Translations under genes and position numbers: made by a program
Notes under the pieces: generated by a model
What the model was told of the DNA's origin: nothing
The model's input: the letters and a program-made list of their open reading frames with translations, nothing else
Databases searched by the model: none
Assembly (NCBI GenBank): GCA_025331445.1
Contig: JAIWNE010000149.1
Span: forward strand, 1-64,000
DNA from: Blakeslea trispora
Lineage: Eukaryota > Mucoromycota > Mucoromycetes > Mucorales > Choanephoraceae
Direction: 5' to 3'
Length of the DNA: 64,000 nucleotides
Shown here: in pieces, positions 8,670 to 19,534 of the stretch
Position numbering within the stretch: the first letter of the stretch is position 1
Layout of the letters: every line of letters starts with the position of its first letter

Positions 8670-10427
8670 TCTCTTTTCAAACTTTGTCTGCTTTGATACA
8701 AATTGAATGAGTTGAGCAACATATTATTCGTTCCTTGATCAAGGACAAATGAAAACTTTTATTGATTAGAAACCACTGATCGGAAACAATGTCTTTGGAT
8801 GATTAAGGATGTCGGTTGATGAATGATCCCTTTTGGTAGATGTATATTAAACCGAAACATGTTGTGATTTTGGTATCCATGGATAGAGCACTGCTTTTTA
8901 TTTAAATTAATATGTATATTATCTCATTAACTGTTACAGTCAAAGACTATACCCTCATTCTTTATACTCCTCTACTCTGTTTTCGGATAAGATGCCTTCC
9001 TAATATATCCAAAGTAAAGAAGTTTGTTCAAATACAGCTATCTGCTGTTAAATATTCGAGACCCATCAGAGTTTTTTTTTTTTTGACTACACTTGTTGGT
9101 GTTGCTGACTTTTCTATACCTTTGATTTTTTTTTAATTGGTTACAGTAGGAGAATACTCTTTTTTTTTTAATTCAAGAATATCGACTTTAAGAGAATCTC
9201 AGTTGTAACATACGACTGATCAGACTACGCAAACCATATAAGCTCATCTCAACTTGTAGAAATACTAAATAACGAACTCTAATAACAACAATAAACCACC
9301 GGCTTTTTTTTTTTTATTTCTTTAAATGAAGTTGTTTTACATGCAAAGCTTTAACTTGTGATTCTTTATCTAAAAAAAGAAACGTTCGACTTCTTTTATC
9401 TAGTATTTTTCAGTGGGCTTTCTCAATATACTGCACTCTTGAGACCAGCAACAGTGATTCGCACAAACAGTTGGAAGTAATGTAGAAGCATTCTCTTTAT
9501 AAACAATTTTTTGAGCGACAGCATATGTTTAGATCTTTTTTTTCTTTCAAACCACTCAAAGCTATTCAAGACATTAGTATATATTACAGTTTTAATCAGA
9601 GCCTTTTCTAATTGCTAGTCGATACCTTTAAATAAAAATGGTTTACCTTTTACATGACTACAGTAATTCCTCTCTTTTTTTTTTCTTTTTTTATTATTAA
9701 TCTCTTTTTTTCAGTTGTATCGAGCTTCTCTTTTTTTTTTGTTATTCAGTATGATTTTTTCAACTCCTTTCTTCTATTTAGTAAAAAGAACAACGACATC
9801 ACTACTCTTTCTTGGACTTTTACAAAATAACCAGCATCACTCTTCTTTAAGCAGTGTTTTTATTTTTTATTTTTAAAAAGAATAACAAGCTCATGAGCCA
9901 CTGTTTCGATAAACTATTCGCAAAAGCCCTTTCCTAATAGAACAGGAATACTTTTGCAACACTACAAACCACTCACTGCCTCTTCATGTGGAGCATTGCA
10001 ACATTTACCAACAACATTAGCATACTGCATAATTTCTTTATGCATTAGAAAAAAAATAGACTGCTCTAGCCAATCATATTGATGAATTCATTTTGCAGTG
10101 AATTGATTTTTAGCAGAGGAAAATTTGGCAGAGGTAAAAACCGGACTTTTAAACACTTAAAAATTAATTTATTATTTTTTTTTTACAAGTTAAAGAATAC
10201 CAGAAATTAAACAGCTATAAAACAATAAATACTTGCTGTAAAGGTCTCAATTTTTTTGCAAAAATGTATTCTAGATAGTTAAAGATATACTCATGCCAAG
10301 TCTCAGCTCATTCTGACCATTTTTCATCGAGTTATAAATTTGCTGCAAAATAACCCTCTATAACAACCCCTATAACTCATGTTTTCGGGCATGAGTTACG
10401 GGCCGGAAAACCCAATTTTCTGTAATG
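8670..10427. repeat. E1 promoter-side spacer and family A right arm
   Basis: Non-coding. From about 9200 it is homologous to the right arms of E0 and E6. The last 60 bp hold inverted copies of the ATAACTCATG motif around 10373-10397. Long T and A runs are frequent. A CACTACA at about 9958 is internal and not an element end. Confidence 0.7.
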
Positions 10428-10431
10428 TGGT

Positions 10432-13400
10432 CACTACACATAAAGGGTCGTCGCACGCACGCCAATTTCTGCGGTTAACTTGCCTGTTACGCACGTTCTA
10501 GGCAAGTTAACCGCACGGCGCACGCCGTCATGTGTTTTCGCATTGGGACGACAAAGCGAAACACTGTCATGTGTCAACGCATTGGAAGACAGGGCGGAGC
10601 AACGCCTTGTGTCTTCGCATCAGAATTTGAGTGAACCTCTTTGTCTTTCGCTTCCATTAGAGCGACCTGATTGGATTGTTTACTCATGACATCCTCATTC
10701 AATTGGCTTCTTTATCAAAATATACAATCATTAATTCGTTTTAATTGGCTTCATACTCGGTATCTTTATTAGATGTATGCTTTTAATTGGACAAAATGGG
10801 CTTCTTTACGTCAATACACTTCTTTATGATTGGATTATATAGGTCAAATATAGAGGATTATAGGTCTAAAAATAGTGCTTTTTATTATAAAAAAAATGGT
10901 ATATATTGGCTGAAATAATGGCTTAAACAGGGGGAAAATATTAGGGGTTCTATAGGAATCCAGGTAGAATGACCAGGCACAAATACAGCCAAAATGGTAG
11001 GCAAAATGATGGGCAAAATGATAGGCAAAATACGGCCAAAAAGCAGGCGAAAGAGCAAAATCAGTTATCACGAAATGTCAGAAAAACCTTAGCAAAATGA
11101 CTATTAAAATGCTAAAATAGTTAGTTATAAAGCCAGCAGAAAATATTGTCATTTACTTACTTTAAAAGTCTCAAACAGCCATCCGGAAAGTAAAGGGTGA
11201 TGCGCTAAAGCGATAGAAGCTCAACAACAGAAAAGAAACTATGAAAACTGAATAAGTTAAACCGAGATATGATGATTTATTTATTTACTTACATACTAAA
11301 GCATCATAGCACCTCAGGTTATAGCCAGATACAATTACGAGTGCCTAAGGCAACTAAATAAAACAGTTAGAGAGGCCTTGAGTCATATTCAATGACTTTA
11401 CTTACTTTTATACCGAGTTTCTCGAGAAAAGACACAAATACGTAACTAATCCTAAGAAAAAAAAAGGATGGTAAGTAAACAGCAATATACTTGTTTGTCA
11501 AATTATACCTTAAATTATGTATCAATCTTCATAAGCTCTAAAGATAACATGCCTACATGGAGAATAGTATTCAATAAACTGTTGCTTAGGTATGGGAAAG
11601 TACTTACAAGTTTTATTTCAAAATATAAAAAAAGTAAAAGAAATGGAAGAAAAAAGAATAAAAAAAAAGGAAAAAGGATGTCTAAATAAAATGACATATT
11701 GACAAATTTCTATTTTCGTGATAAAAAATGAATCGAAAACAGAAAAAGATCTGTAAAAATACGATCCGTAGAAAATTAGATGAACAGAGACTGAAGATAG
11801 ATGATTTTTCTCTCTCATCAGTAACACAAAGAATATATGTTAACATTGTACTTTACATGAGATCTTGCTAATCAGCTTAGTAGTGTCGATATCCATAGGC
11901 CATGTAATTCAACTTAACAGATACTCAAGATGGTTTACTTAGATTGCCATAGCAAGCCATTTAAAATAGACAATGTTAGCATTAAATGAGCCCTTTTTTT
12001 TAAAAAAAAATAGTAGTTTTTCTGAGGTATTTTTTTTCTCAGACAGTTTTTTTCTTTTTCCTTCTATTTAGTTTTTTTTATTACTAAATGAACTTCTACT
12101 CACTACTCGTACATTTCTGACCAAGTTGATGAGTCTCGACAAACTCCCGTCATCACAACAAAGCAACGTAATGCAAGTGCGCAATCAACAATCTTACAAG
12201 AGTCTAGAAGTTTAGAGCAAAAAACGCGAAAACAAAACTAGAATGACTTTGACTGTGTCTACAAAAAAAAAAGAGCTATCCCCAGCAAACGTGTAAGATC
12301 CTCTCATTTCAGCATCACTGTTTTTCTACACCCAAGTTTTAGTTATTGTCAGTACACAGTTATTGAAATCTACTGTTGAACGCTTTATTACTCACCAGGT
12401 AAAAGGTAAGTAATACTTTTGGTTTAGATTGTAAACGGTTCTTTATTGGAATGAACTGCATCACGAACAATGACCTTGGATATTTGGTTGAAGAATTGTA
12501 TTTAAGCAATAAAAAAAAGACAACATCTTGTCAAGTTATTACTTTACTTGTATTTACGGTTATGTTATTCTGGGATGATATGTATCGAAACGAGTATAAG
12601 GGAATGGAATACAATAAAAAGGGCTGCTGGCATAGAATAGTGTGTGATAATGACTTTGGCTTTACTTTATCTATCAAATATAAAAGGGATTAGCGTCTTT
12701 GTGTTGTATTTCAAATATAAACCTTTGATACGAGTAACTTTGACAAGATCTAGTATAAGGATTAAATTATGTTTGTATGTTATCTACGTCTTTATTTTGA
12801 CAGCTTTTGGCTTTTCAAACTACCCATCTTTAAGCAATCGTTTAAGTGTTTTTTTAAGTGCTTCTTTTTTTTCAACCTCTTTTTTTTATGTATTTTTTAA
12901 GTATCATTTTTTTTAAGAGTCTCTTTTTTTTTAGAGTCTCTTTTTTTTTTAGAGTCTCTTTTTTTTAGTGCTTTAAGATTTTTATTTCCCATTTTTAAAG
13001 AATTTTCCCAATTATTTTGTGAGTCTCATTCTCAATTTTTAAATTTCTCGTTTCCGAAAGTATTTTCCAATTTTTTTGGCAGTGATTTTTCAGGTCTTGA
13101 TATTTTTTGAAGAAAACATGACAAGACATTTCAAACTCCTCAGCATTAAGAAAATCAGGTTGCTTCAAAATCTTAAGCAGAGAAAAAATCACTGCCAAAA
13201 AATTTAAAGAGCGAAATTTCTTTAAGCAGTGAAATGATAAAAGAAATGTAAATGGTAATAACTTTATGAAAATACATCCAAATTCAATTCTGTAAAAAGT
13301 TTTGGAAGGCTAGAAGATACATCTACATCTCTGTCTAAAAAAACAGCAACTTTCATAGTCAAAATCAAAAATTTAAAAAATAAGCCCATGTTAGCCGCAC

Positions 13401-13437
13401 GTGTCCGACGTGCGTCCGACACGGATCAGGTGTAGTG
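10432..13437 (+). mobile_element. E2, non-autonomous CACTA element (family B)
   Basis: Starts CACTACACATAAAGG at 10432 and ends GGTGTAGTG at 13437, with TSD GGT at 10429-10431 and 13438-13440. No transposase. Subterminal regions are rich in CpG words: CGCACGCACGCC and GTTAACCGCACG on the left, GCACGTGTCCGACGTGCG on the right. An inverted full-length copy is E3 and a truncated copy is E5. Near 12910-12965 there is a tandem array of T8-10 AGAGTCTC units. One short ORF (12451-12693) is also present in E3 and E5 but has no recognisable homology. Confidence 0.9.
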
Positions 13438-13494
13438 GGTTATAACTAAATTATAAACACCTCATATCTACGTGAAACTGACACAAAGAAAGTC

Positions 13495-13567
13495 GCCTTG
13501 TTAGCTCAGTTGGTAGAGCGTGAGACTTTTAATCTCAATGTCAGGGGTTCGAGCCCCCTATGAGGCG
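13495..13567 (+). tRNA. tRNA-Lys (UUU)
   Basis: A 73-nt cloverleaf without intron. The acceptor stem pairs GCCTTGT with ATGAGGC, with two wobble pairs. The anticodon arm is TGAGA-CTTTTAA-TCTCA with anticodon TTT at 13528-13530. The T arm contains GGTTCGAGCCCC. A and B box sequences look normal. It starts 57 bp after the end of E2 and is the only host-type gene seen in the window. Confidence 0.97.
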
Positions 13568-13572
13568 TTTTT
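13568..13572 (+). terminator. RNA polymerase III terminator of tRNA-Lys
   Basis: TTTTT immediately after the tRNA discriminator base, the usual Pol III stop signal. Confidence 0.8.
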
Positions 13573-13889
13573 GCGTCTTTAGTTTTTATTGTTCAGCTTA
13601 ATCTTTGTAGAAAGGACCGTGTTACAGGACAAAAGATAGTTTTTGCAGTAACTTGAGAAAGAGAACAAATAGATATAACAGAGCAATCAGGCAGCAAGGT
13701 TATAAGTAATGAGCACCAGGTTTTAAGTCGTCCGACTAGAGATATAAGTAAAGTAAAGAGAATAAAGTATTATGAAAGAAGAGATGTAATATATGACTAC
13801 AATGATCTGTAATAAGTATTAAGGGAACTAACAACTATATGTGGAATTAGGTAGTAAATATATCAAACTACAACCAAGCGTAAAGTAAA
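13573..13889. other. Unassigned spacer
   Basis: Between the tRNA and the Tc1/mariner element. I see no gene, repeat or element end. Confidence 0.5.
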
Positions 13890-13955
13890 TAACGTGCCTC
13901 CAGATTTAAAATCCCGAAAAAATCATGAGTTTTCAAAAAGCTTCACGTAAAAACC

Positions 13956-14972
13956 ATGGCTCTTTCCAATAAAATTCAGAACCAAAAATTTTCTGGTGAA
14001 GATGCTGCCATATCCCAAGGGAATGGTACGCAATCTTCCATCCACAATCCCAACCATGAATCCTTTCAAGTCGCTACTTGGGCTCAGCGACTGCGATCGT
14101 TTCAACGTTCTCCTTTTGAAGTTGATACAGCTCACAGTAACACTGTTTTTGTTGAATCCAAGGATCGCTTTTCGATTGCTATCGATTTGGCTCCTTTGAC
14201 TGGCCTTGATTTTCAGAACAAAAGCCTTAACTGTATCTTGCGAGACCAATTCCCGAGTGGTATTGGCCTCAGAGAGCGTAGAGTGGGTCGTCAACGATTT
14301 GTTGAGATCAACTTTCCAACTGCAGATGAGCGAGATCAGGCTCTCTTAAAACCTTTCGTGATTCAAGATCAACCTTTGCAAGTTAGTCGAACTTTGGACT
14401 CTAACGCTAACGTTGTTCGCATTGGTATTGCTGAAATCCCTCATGAGCAGGAGGCAATTTTGAAGCCTAAGCTTATTGATCTTCTGTCCCAATATGGGGA
14501 TATTCTTGAAATTGGACTACGATATATTGAGGATGGTCATTGGTTCAATGGACGAGGCTTTGTCACCCTCAATCGGGATAAGACTAAGCAATTTTTGCCT
14601 TTATCCTCCCAAATCCCTTCCTGGGAGAAGGATCATTCGCTCCGTTTGAGCTGGAAAAATATGAAGCCTGTGTGTGCTTATTGTCATGCAGATGACCATT
14701 TGAAAGCCAATTGTCCTAAATTGAATCTCCGTCGTAAGGCCTGTTTTATTTGTGGGAGCTACGAACACCTGCGTGCCAAGTGTCCTCAAGCATCTTGGAA
14801 TACGAATAAGAAGCGTTCTCGTCAGGACGATTCCACTGGCCCTTCTCGCATCACTTTGGATGCCTTTTTCCCTTCTTCTAATGCATCACCTACCTGCTCT
14901 ACCAAAGCCATTGACGAGGTTTCATCCTCTTCTGATCAACGGTCTCCCCTTCTGAGTCTCCTGAGATTATGA
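13956..14972 (+). CDS. LINE ORF1a, zinc-knuckle RNA-binding protein (338 aa)
   Basis: The gag-like ORF1 of the LINE, expected to bind the element RNA. Two CCHC knuckles are visible: CAYCHADDHLKANC at about residue 239 and CFICGSYEHLRAKC at about 262. An RRM-like region precedes them (residues ~125-225). The reading ends at TGA 14970-14972, which overlaps the ATG of the next ORF as ATGA. Downstream the other frame reads SPSESPEIMMETEE, an acidic Ser-rich tail that looks like the natural continuation. A one-base indel between about 14933 and 14968 is therefore likely; programmed frameshifting is the alternative. Confidence 0.9.
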   Translation: MALSNKIQNQKFSGEDAAISQGNGTQSSIHNPNHESFQVATWAQRLRSFQRSPFEVDTAHSNTVFVESKDRFSIAIDLAPLTGLDFQNKSLNCILRDQFPSGIGLRERRVGRQRFVEINFPTADERDQALLKPFVIQDQPLQVSRTLDSNANVVRIGIAEIPHEQEAILKPKLIDLLSQYGDILEIGLRYIEDGHWFNGRGFVTLNRDKTKQFLPLSSQIPSWEKDHSLRLSWKNMKPVCAYCHADDHLKANCPKLNLRRKACFICGSYEHLRAKCPQASWNTNKKRSRQDDSTGPSRITLDAFFPSSNASPTCSTKAIDEVSSSSDQRSPLLSLLRL

Positions 14973-15220
14973 TGGAAACTGAAGAGTCTGTACAACAACA
15001 CCCAATCAGTGCTGTAGAAGAGCCTATTGCGGATAACAGTAATCAGATGGATACTGAATTGGTCGCTTTATCTTCTTCTGATGAAGATACGAACATGACG
15101 GATACTGATAATTCGCCTGTTCAACCTTCATTAGATACAGGTTCTCCTTCTTCAGGTGAGGCAACTCATCGCACTCGCTCCGGACGTCTTACTAAGCGTC
15201 CTGAGCGCTATAATCTCTAA
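14969..15220 (+). CDS. LINE ORF1b, acidic tail reading (83 aa)
   Basis: Starts at ATG 14969 overlapping the ORF1a stop. It is rich in Glu, Asp and Ser and ends with the basic segment HRTRSGRLTKRPERYNL. It has no domain of its own. I read it as the detached C-terminal tail of ORF1, or a product made by stop-start reinitiation. Its stop is two bases before the ORF2 ATG. Confidence 0.65.
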   Translation: MMETEESVQQHPISAVEEPIADNSNQMDTELVALSSSDEDTNMTDTDNSPVQPSLDTGSPSSGEATHRTRSGRLTKRPERYNL

Positions 15221-15222
15221 TT

Positions 15223-18200
15223 ATGAATAGTGACAATTATTCAGAGGAGAGAACTTGTCATTTAAAGATTGGTTCTCTCAATTGTCGAACTATTTATAAA
15301 ATCTCTGATCGCTCTTCTACTTCTGAATTTTTAAGATATCTTCGTTCTCTCAAATGTAGCTTGTTACTCTTTCAAGAAACAGCTATTCCATCACACTCCT
15401 TTGATTCTACTACACACAATCTCAATCTACAGTTACAAGTTCATCAAGCCATCTGGACTGCTCATTGCGGTATAGTCAATCTACACCCCGCTTTGGACAT
15501 GAAAGTCTTGAAACAAGCAGCTGATGGTCGGTTTATACTCGCATCTGTTACCATGCCCGATATGCCCTCCTTCCATCCCATTTATATTCTCAACTTGTAC
15601 GCCCCAGTTAGCACTGATGCAATAAGGAATGAATTTTTCCAAAATATGATCAGTACACTATATGCCTTAGAATCTGAATTTCCTGATCTCCTGGATTACT
15701 TGTTTGTTGGCGGCGATTTCAATTATTGGTTTGATCAAAATAGTAACCACCATACACGCAGAGGAGCTCAACCCCATGATTTACTACAGCTGTTCGGATC
15801 CAGGCTTGTTGACTGCCTGAATGACCCAGCTTCTTCAGATCCTTATTACCCGACTTTTAAGAGTACCCAAGCTGTGCATACCTGTATTGATTACATGTTT
15901 GCCAGTCCTTTGATTCGACATAACACAATTGATGGCGATGTGTTGTACCTCAACCGTCGATGGACAGATCATGCCCTGCTATCCATTCAATATTCCGTCG
16001 GCTTGTCTTTATTGGGTAAAGGACTATGGCGAGCAAATCCCAATTTGGTTCGTATTCCTTCTTATGTCCACAAAATCAACTCGGGTATTGAATCGTATGC
16101 TACTCGCCATTTGGCAGCCACAACTTTTTCGCCTCAGCAACATTGGGACCGCCTAAAAAAGTTGGTAGCCAAGTTGACAAGGAACTTTTGTCGTTTTCGC
16201 TCCCACTGGCGGGACGACCGCATTCGAGTTCTTCAAAGTGAACGTAATAGCTGCTATCGCAATTACGCTGGTTCTGAGCTCTTGGATCTCTTTGTTGAAC
16301 CAATCGAGAAAGAATTAGCCCTATTACAGAAGGAATTGTCGGAGATTGCTCTATTGAAATCTGGTAAACGTTGGTTAGCCAACAATGAAAAATCGGCTGG
16401 ATATCTCAAACGTACAGCTACAGCACGACAACGCCGTCGACACATTTTGCACCTAGTTCATCCAGATACCGGTGTAATTTGTACTGATCCTCAAAGTAAA
16501 TTAAATGCTGCTGCTGATTTCTATCAAAATCTCTTTTCTACCGAGCCCATTGACAATAGGTGTATCGATGACCTACTTACCCACATTGACAAGATGATGG
16601 ATGCGCAACAGGCAGAGTCTTTGGTAGAACCTTTCGCTTTTGATGATATTGCTCAAGGTGCAAGGCGGTCGCCTAAGCAAAGCAGTCCTGGTCGGGATGG
16701 ACTTCCATATGAAATCCTTCGTCTTATTATTGATCACCCCGCGTGTAAAGATTTGGTTGTTACCGTCTTCAACGACGCTATTCTACATCAACGATTTCCC
16801 ACTTCTTGGCTGGAAACTTGTATTGTTTTGTTGCCTAAGTCGGGTGATCTGTCCAACCTTGCGAACTGGAGGCCCATTTCTCTTATCAATGCGGATTGCA
16901 AGATCTTCACCCGATTGCTCAACCAACGGGTAATGGTGATTGCTGATGAATTAATATCCCCTTTTCAAGCAGGTTTTATGCACGGCCGCTATATTGGTGA
17001 CCATGGTCAAACTCTACGCTTGATCATGAATGACGCCAAACTCTCCAACTCTCTTGGATTGGGCATTGTGCTCGATCAACATAAAGCCTATGATCGAATT
17101 CATCCTGAATACTTGTCTAAGGTTCTTAAGAGATTTGGTTTTCCCGATGCCTTCGTTGACACTATTAGCCAACTTTTCTTTGCCACACAAATAGTAGTCA
17201 ATGTCAATGGTTTTCTTTCTCGATCAATTGTCCAAAAACGAGGTCTTCGTCAAGGAGATGCCATCTCCCCCATCCTCTTCAATTTGGCCTTGGAGCCTTT
17301 TTTGTTATCTATATTACATAACGAAGCGATAACCGGATATGTATGTCAATCCAATAGCACCTCTTGCTCCATTCCAGCTGTACCTCCTCCACCGGTTAAG
17401 CTATTGGCGTATGCGGATGATGTTATTATTTTCATCAACTCTGTTGACGAGTTTACTGAAGTTCAGGCTTTGCTAGCCGGCTACAATGCGGCTTCAAACT
17501 CATTGGTCAACTACAACAAATCTGTAGCCTTTCCACTACAAGGTAGTCTTCCTTCGACCTCTGCAATTCGTCACCTTGTTACAAACGAGGCAGGACTTCG
17601 TTGGTTTGACTCTCACTCTCCCAACTACTTACGTTACTTGGGCTATCCTATTTGGGTCTCTACGGATCAAAGGCAAATCTTTTGTCAAGAACTTTTGGCA
17701 AAAATAAAGGCTAGCTTTAATATCCATAGGCAGAGACTAATATCTATCTATGGCCGCGCACACATCGCTAACGTTTTGGTTCTCTCCAAACTCTGGCATG
17801 TTTTGCGTACTACTACACTTCCAGCTAGGATCTTGGACCAAATAGAATCTATGTCTTACCAGTTCATCACTCATGGCTTCTTTCCAAAGATTGCAAAACG
17901 TGTACTGTATCTACCCAAATCAAGAGGAGGAGTGGCCTTGCTCAATATAAGGGCACAGCAGCAAACTTTGCAAATGCGATATATAGGATCGCTGCTATCA
18001 GAAAATGAGTTCCCCCAAATTGCACATTGGCTCTTTTCTCTTTACACATTTTTGTTGTCAACAGCTTGCAATGTCCCGTACTTCCAGTTACCATTACTTT
18101 TTCCGGAAGCCCAACCTACAAAGTCCAACCAAGCTCTGCATGCGTTTGTGCCACTCTTTCAAGCAATGAACAACTGCTCTCGTTCCTTTTCGCCTGAACA

Positions 18201-19089
18201 CCAATTGACAGTAGCAACGTGCTTTGCTCTGCCGATTAAAGCAGCCTTGACTCCAGCGTCCTCTTCTTCCTTTCGTTTCTCGACATATTGGAAGCAAGCT
18301 ACGATAAATTCTTTCTTTGCAGTTGACAGTACCAATATGAAAATTGTCTATCGCTCAAACCAAGATTGTCCATTTCCTTCGATCCTCAACAAGATTAGAT
18401 GGGCAGTGGCAACAGGTGAGGTATCTCTACATCCAAGCATAGTCCATCACATGCAGCACTCCAGCAATTGTGAGGCTCCAGTAGACCTTCAACCTGTCAT
18501 TGATAGTCTGCAATATAATGACATACCCTTGATGAATCTCAAAAGGAAGCAATTTCGGCGTATGATCCTCAGTAATCTGCTGCCAGAAACAAGTTCAAGC
18601 CCTATTCCTCACATTTCTGCTAGCCAGTGGCAGGCATTTGTCGACGCTCCTATGCAGTCCAACGTGCGCAATGTGTGGTATCGCCTGATTCACCGTCAAT
18701 TATCAAGTAGGGCTCGCCTCTTTCCTTTGTTGAGGGATGTTGAGGATGATCGCTGTCGAGTCTGCCACGATATCGAATCTGACGAGCATATGCTTTTTAC
18801 CTGTTCTAGCAAATTGTCCGTGTGGTCCTCTTCCTTCCAGCGCTATTTCAACAACCCTTTTATGGAAGGTCAAATATATGTTCAACTCTCAACCCTTCAG
18901 CTAAATCTATTTAACATTCGATCGCCTGATCGAGTGTCTATTTATGACATTTTGGGTTCCATCCTACAGTCTATCTGGCGCGCTCACTGGAACGAAGTCT
19001 TCAATAGTGTCGCTTTCGTGGAAGGAAGTGTTCTTAATGCAGCTCACAAAAAGATTTTACGCTCCAAGGCTTTCTTGGAACTTAAATAG
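15223..19089 (+). CDS. LINE ORF2, endonuclease and reverse transcriptase (1288 aa)
   Basis: Nicks target DNA and copies element RNA by target-primed reverse transcription. Residues ~1-250 are an APE-type exonuclease/endonuclease/phosphatase domain: SLNCRTI, LFQET, VGGDFNYW (about 163), and TDHALLS (about 248). The reverse transcriptase spans about 470-780: SSPGRDGLP, LPKSGD...NWRPISL (about 535), LDQHKAYDRIH (about 617), RGLRQGDAISP, and catalytic YADD (about 729). A zinc motif CRVCHDIESDEHMLFTC lies near residue 1177, as in zf-RVT regions. No interruption seen, so this copy may be recently active. Confidence 0.97.
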   Translation: MNSDNYSEERTCHLKIGSLNCRTIYKISDRSSTSEFLRYLRSLKCSLLLFQETAIPSHSFDSTTHNLNLQLQVHQAIWTAHCGIVNLHPALDMKVLKQAADGRFILASVTMPDMPSFHPIYILNLYAPVSTDAIRNEFFQNMISTLYALESEFPDLLDYLFVGGDFNYWFDQNSNHHTRRGAQPHDLLQLFGSRLVDCLNDPASSDPYYPTFKSTQAVHTCIDYMFASPLIRHNTIDGDVLYLNRRWTDHALLSIQYSVGLSLLGKGLWRANPNLVRIPSYVHKINSGIESYATRHLAATTFSPQQHWDRLKKLVAKLTRNFCRFRSHWRDDRIRVLQSERNSCYRNYAGSELLDLFVEPIEKELALLQKELSEIALLKSGKRWLANNEKSAGYLKRTATARQRRRHILHLVHPDTGVICTDPQSKLNAAADFYQNLFSTEPIDNRCIDDLLTHIDKMMDAQQAESLVEPFAFDDIAQGARRSPKQSSPGRDGLPYEILRLIIDHPACKDLVVTVFNDAILHQRFPTSWLETCIVLLPKSGDLSNLANWRPISLINADCKIFTRLLNQRVMVIADELISPFQAGFMHGRYIGDHGQTLRLIMNDAKLSNSLGLGIVLDQHKAYDRIHPEYLSKVLKRFGFPDAFVDTISQLFFATQIVVNVNGFLSRSIVQKRGLRQGDAISPILFNLALEPFLLSILHNEAITGYVCQSNSTSCSIPAVPPPPVKLLAYADDVIIFINSVDEFTEVQALLAGYNAASNSLVNYNKSVAFPLQGSLPSTSAIRHLVTNEAGLRWFDSHSPNYLRYLGYPIWVSTDQRQIFCQELLAKIKASFNIHRQRLISIYGRAHIANVLVLSKLWHVLRTTTLPARILDQIESMSYQFITHGFFPKIAKRVLYLPKSRGGVALLNIRAQQQTLQMRYIGSLLSENEFPQIAHWLFSLYTFLLSTACNVPYFQLPLLFPEAQPTKSNQALHAFVPLFQAMNNCSRSFSPEHQLTVATCFALPIKAALTPASSSSFRFSTYWKQATINSFFAVDSTNMKIVYRSNQDCPFPSILNKIRWAVATGEVSLHPSIVHHMQHSSNCEAPVDLQPVIDSLQYNDIPLMNLKRKQFRRMILSNLLPETSSSPIPHISASQWQAFVDAPMQSNVRNVWYRLIHRQLSSRARLFPLLRDVEDDRCRVCHDIESDEHMLFTCSSKLSVWSSSFQRYFNNPFMEGQIYVQLSTLQLNLFNIRSPDRVSIYDILGSILQSIWRAHWNEVFNSVAFVEGSVLNAAHKKILRSKAFLELK

Positions 19090-19204
19090 ACTCCTTCTCC
19101 TCAACAAGTCACTACTAATGCACACTTGTTGATAATATTTTGATGAGTTTTAATTAATAAAATTACAACTTTCATCCATAAAAAAAAAAATTCACGTAAA
19201 AACC

Positions 19205-19534
19205 TTTGTATGCAAAAACTTGCCAAGTAGCGCAAATGTTGTTTTTATAACCTTTCTTAACAATATTGACGCATCAAAAGTCATTTTTCTTTATAAAAGT
19301 TTTGAGCTGAAGCCTTTCAAAGTTGATCGGTACTTCAAAAATTTAAGCAGGTGGCCCACCTAAGGGACCTAAGAGTTGAAACATGGCATCTTCCAGCAAA
19401 ATTTTTTGTAAGACCGGTTTTTCTGAGATTCAATATGTTTAGCCAATCACGTTTAAGATGTCAAGATTCTATAAATGGTAACCTCTTATTGTTTGTAAAT
19501 CCTTTCGCTGATCTTTATCTTAGTATATCTCAAA
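19205..19534. other. Tc1/mariner 5' non-coding region
   Basis: Between the second LINE TSD copy and the transposase start. No ORF or repeat seen; presumably the transposase promoter. Confidence 0.5.

Larger units (their letters stand above)
2438..10427 (+). mobile_element. E1, apparently near-complete autonomous CACTA element
   Basis: Starts CACTACAG at 2438 and ends CTGTAATG at 10427 (one mismatch to the expected TGTAGTG). The 3-bp TSD TGG is at 2435-2437 and 10428-10430. It contains, left to right: left arm, gene C (+), gene B (-, one frameshift), Tnp2 transposase (-, intact, four exons), right arm. Subterminal repeats ATAACTCATG / CATGAGTTAT occur several times in the first ~200 bp and twice in the last ~60 bp. 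It inserted into the terminal bases of E0. Superfamily traits used here (CACTA ends, 3-bp TSD, subterminal repeats, Tnp2) are established for EnSpm/CACTA. Confidence 0.9.
13956..19190 (+). mobile_element. LINE (non-LTR retrotransposon) with exact 14-bp TSD
   Basis: The direct repeat TTCACGTAAAAACC flanks it at 13942-13955 and 19191-19204. The 3' end is a ten-A tail (19181-19190) preceded by AATAAA at 19156-19161. The 5' end coincides with the ORF1 ATG, so it has no 5' UTR; it may be slightly 5'-truncated or the family may lack one. ORFs: zinc-knuckle ORF1, a short acidic ORF1b, and ORF2 with endonuclease and reverse transcriptase. LINE1-like elements known as Grem-LINE1 mark pericentric regions in Mucor; membership is not tested here. 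Confidence 0.95.

Noticed and set aside
9950..9970. CACTACA inside the E1 right arm
   Set aside because: No inverted partner or TSD, and the arm continues unbroken to the true terminus at 10427.
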